DNA from: Paraburkholderia tropica
GTDB taxonomy: Bacteria > Pseudomonadota > Gammaproteobacteria > Burkholderiales > Burkholderiaceae
Assembly (NCBI RefSeq): GCF_914484835.1
Contig: NZ_CAJZAR010000032.1
Coordinates: 126,364 to 190,363, forward strand
Direction of reading: 5' to 3'
DNA: 64,000 nucleotides
The translations under genes and the position numbers were made by a program. Position 1 is the first letter of the stretch. Each line of letters opens with the position of its first letter. Below are positions 62,162 to 64,000 of the stretch, piece after piece. A model generated the notes under the pieces. That model saw only the letters and a list, made by a program, of their open reading frames with translations. It was not told the DNA's origin and did not search any database.

Positions 62162-64000
62162 TCAGTTGAACGAGCCGCCGTTCTCCGCGCGCTCGGCCAG
62201 CGACGACGCGATCTGCCAGGCGTCGCCGTTCGGCTGCTGCGCGTAGCGGCGAATCGAGCGCGCCACGTTGTAGAGACCGACCGTGTCGGCGTAGAGCATC
62301 GGGCCGCCGCGCCACAGCGGGAAGCCGTAGCCCGTGAGATAGACCATGTCGATGTCCGAGGCCTTCGACGCGATGCCTTCTTCGAGGATCTTCGCGCCTT
62401 CGTTCGCGAGCGCGTACACCAGACGCTCGACGATTTCCTCGTCGCTGATCTTGCGGCGCTCGACGCCCGCTTCCTTCGAGTACGCGACGATCATCTCGTC
62501 GACGAGCTTCGAGGGCAGCGCAGCGCGCTCACCCGCCTTGTAGTCGTACCAGCCCGCGCCGGTCTTCTGGCCGAAGCGCCCCGTCTCGCACAGACGGTCG
62601 GCGATCTTCGAGTACTTCATGTCCGGGTGTTCCTGGTAGCGGCGCTTGCGGATCGCCCAGCCGATGTCGTTGCCCGCGAGATCGCTCATGCGGAACGGAC
62701 CCATCGCGAAACCGAACTTCTCGATCGCGCGGTCGACCTGCGCCGGCAGCGCGCCTTCTTCGAGCATGTAGAGCGCCTGGCGCACGTACTGCTCGATCAT
62801 GCGGTTGCCGATGAAACCGTCACACACGCCCGAGACCACGGCCGTCTTGCGGATCTTCTTCGCGACCTGCATGACGGTGGCGAGCACGTCCTTCGCCGTG
62901 TCCTTGCCCCGCACGACTTCGAGCAGCTTCATCACGTTGGCCGGGCTGAAGAAGTGCAGACCGACCACGTCCTGCGGACGCTTCGTGAAGGCCGCGATCT
63001 TGTCGACGTCGAGCGTCGAAGTGTTCGAGGCGAGAATCGCACCCGGCTTCGCGACTTCGTCCAGACGCTTGAACACCTGCTCCTTCACGCCGAGTTCCTC
63101 GAACACCGCCTCGATGATGAGGTCGGCCTGCTTGAGGTCGTCATAGGAGAGCGTCGGGCTGATCAGCGCCATGCGCGCGTCGAGCTTCTCCTGCGTGAGC
63201 TTGCCCTTCTTGACCTGCGCTTCGTAGTTCTTGCGGATGGTGGCGAGGCCGCGATCAAGCGCTTCCTGCTTCGTTTCAAGCAGCGTGACTGGCACGCCCG
63301 CGTTCAGGAAGTTCATCGTGATGCCGCCGCCCATCGTGCCCGCGCCGATCACCGCGATCTTCTGGATGTCGCGCATGGGCGTGCTCGACGGCACATCGGG
63401 AATCTTGCTCGCGGCGCGCTCGCCGAAGAACGCGTGACGCAGCGCGTGCGATTCCGGCGTCTGCACGAGTTCGACGAAGCATTCGCGCTCGTAGGCGAGG
63501 CCCTTGTCGAAGCCCTGCTTCACGCCGGCTGCGATCGCGTCGATACACTTCACGGGCGCCGGATAGTTCTTCGACATCGCGCCGACGGTGTTGCGCGAGA
63601 ATTGCAGGAAGCCTTCGGCGTTCGGATGCTCGATCTTGCGGTTGCGCACGAGCGGATGCGGGCCTTGCTTGTCGGCGGCCTTGCGCGCGAACGCGACGGC
63701 TTCGTCGAGCAGATCGCCTTGCGCCATCGCGTCGAACAGGCCCGATTTCGCGAGCTTTTCGCTCGGCACCGGCGCACCGCTGACGATCATGTTCAGCGCG
63801 GCTTCGAGGCCGATCGCACGCGGCAGGCGCTGCGTGCCGCCTGCGCCGGGCAGAATGCCGAGCTTCACTTCGGGCAGCGCGATCTGCGCGCCGGGCGCGG
63901 CGATGCGGTAGTGCGCGCCGAGCGCCAGTTCGAGGCCGCCGCCCATCGCCACGCTGTGGATCGCGGCGACCACGGGCTTCGCGCTCTTTTCCACTTCCTT
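62162..64000 (-). CDS. 3-hydroxyacyl-CoA dehydrogenase / enoyl-CoA hydratase, 5' end cut
   Basis: Multifunctional beta-oxidation enzyme of the FadB/FadJ type; 612 codons are visible and the N-terminus lies beyond the right edge. The crotonase part (VAMGGGLELALGAHYRIA, then LGILPGAGGTQRLPRAIG) comes first. The NAD domain follows (VIGAGTMGGGI), with the HCDH catalytic region (HFFSPANVMKLLEVV, with the catalytic His). Hydration and NAD-linked oxidation of fatty enoyl-CoA are expected. FadJ and FadB cannot be told apart without the N-terminus. Confidence 0.94.
   Translation of the reverse strand, partial: KEVEKSAKPVVAAIHSVAMGGGLELALGAHYRIAAPGAQIALPEVKLGILPGAGGTQRLPRAIGLEAALNMIVSGAPVPSEKLAKSGLFDAMAQGDLLDEAVAFARKAADKQGPHPLVRNRKIEHPNAEGFLQFSRNTVGAMSKNYPAPVKCIDAIAAGVKQGFDKGLAYERECFVELVQTPESHALRHAFFGERAASKIPDVPSSTPMRDIQKIAVIGAGTMGGGITMNFLNAGVPVTLLETKQEALDRGLATIRKNYEAQVKKGKLTQEKLDARMALISPTLSYDDLKQADLIIEAVFEELGVKEQVFKRLDEVAKPGAILASNTSTLDVDKIAAFTKRPQDVVGLHFFSPANVMKLLEVVRGKDTAKDVLATVMQVAKKIRKTAVVSGVCDGFIGNRMIEQYVRQALYMLEEGALPAQVDRAIEKFGFAMGPFRMSDLAGNDIGWAIRKRRYQEHPDMKYSKIADRLCETGRFGQKTGAGWYDYKAGERAALPSKLVDEMIVAYSKEAGVERRKISDEEIVERLVYALANEGAKILEEGIASKASDIDMVYLTGYGFPLWRGGPMLYADTVGLYNVARSIRRYAQQPNGDAWQIASSLAERAENGGSFN

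Noticed and set aside
1..64000. Search for tRNA, rRNA, riboswitch, insertion sequence, phage attachment site and CRISPR array
   Set aside because: No cloverleaf, conserved RNA stretch, transposase, integrase or regular spacer pattern noticed by eye. A tRNAscan and Infernal run would be needed to exclude short RNA genes.

Overview
The window is 64 kb of high-GC chromosome from a member of the Burkholderiaceae, most likely Paraburkholderia, Burkholderia or Caballeronia. Three things suggest this: the GC-biased third codon positions, a BPSL1445-type SYLF lipoprotein, and the mltG-tmk-holB-tatD block diverging from ygfZ. I see no rRNA, tRNA, CRISPR array, insertion sequence, phage gene or plasmid gene. 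The content is chromosomal core plus catabolic and accessory operons. The species call is inference.

Layout, left part. The end of a ribokinase gene (1-651) is followed by a chemoreceptor with a possible sigma-28 promoter, a lone 2-keto-4-pentenoate hydratase-type gene, and the prkA-yeaH-spoVR stress operon (4559-9641). A SulP anion transporter comes next. Then there is a beta-glucoside locus (11831-18929): a GH1 beta-glucosidase behind a perfect LacI-type operator, a CUT1 sugar ABC transporter and a LacI regulator. An IclR regulator (19139) faces a three-gene operon (23440-19923) for an MFS carrier, a class III CoA-transferase and a citrate-synthase-fold citryl-CoA lyase. A perfect 19-bp dyad lies in front of that operon.

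Middle part. The genes here are a DUF2092 lipoprotein coupled to a Pro/Gly-rich exported protein, a Fur-family regulator, small secreted and cupin genes, and a 1497-residue hybrid kinase with two complete kinase modules. They are followed by a thioesterase, a YnfA protein, a 2-aminoethylphosphonate pathway (phnW, phnX) with a divergent LysR gene, a phosphoribosyltransferase, a YCII protein, PsiF and a SYLF lipoprotein.

Right part. A minus-strand run carries a GT4 glycosyltransferase, a free-standing AAA ATPase, otsA, an MscS channel, an orphan Rap1a/Tai immunity-like protein, an exported ankyrin protein, tatD, holB, tmk and mltG, with ygfZ diverging. Then come an NRDE protein, a lipase-type hydrolase, an SDR, an MDR reductase, a PaaI thioesterase, a Dabb protein, a MocR-type regulator diverging from a DUF2917 gene, and a beta-oxidation group (thiolase, pncA, FadJ/FadB-like protein) that runs off the right edge.

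The least-explained units are the CoA-transferase/citryl-CoA lyase operon with its IclR-type site, the exported immunity-like and ankyrin pair, the MocR/DUF2917 pair, and the prkA-yeaH-spoVR operon, which is widespread but poorly understood.
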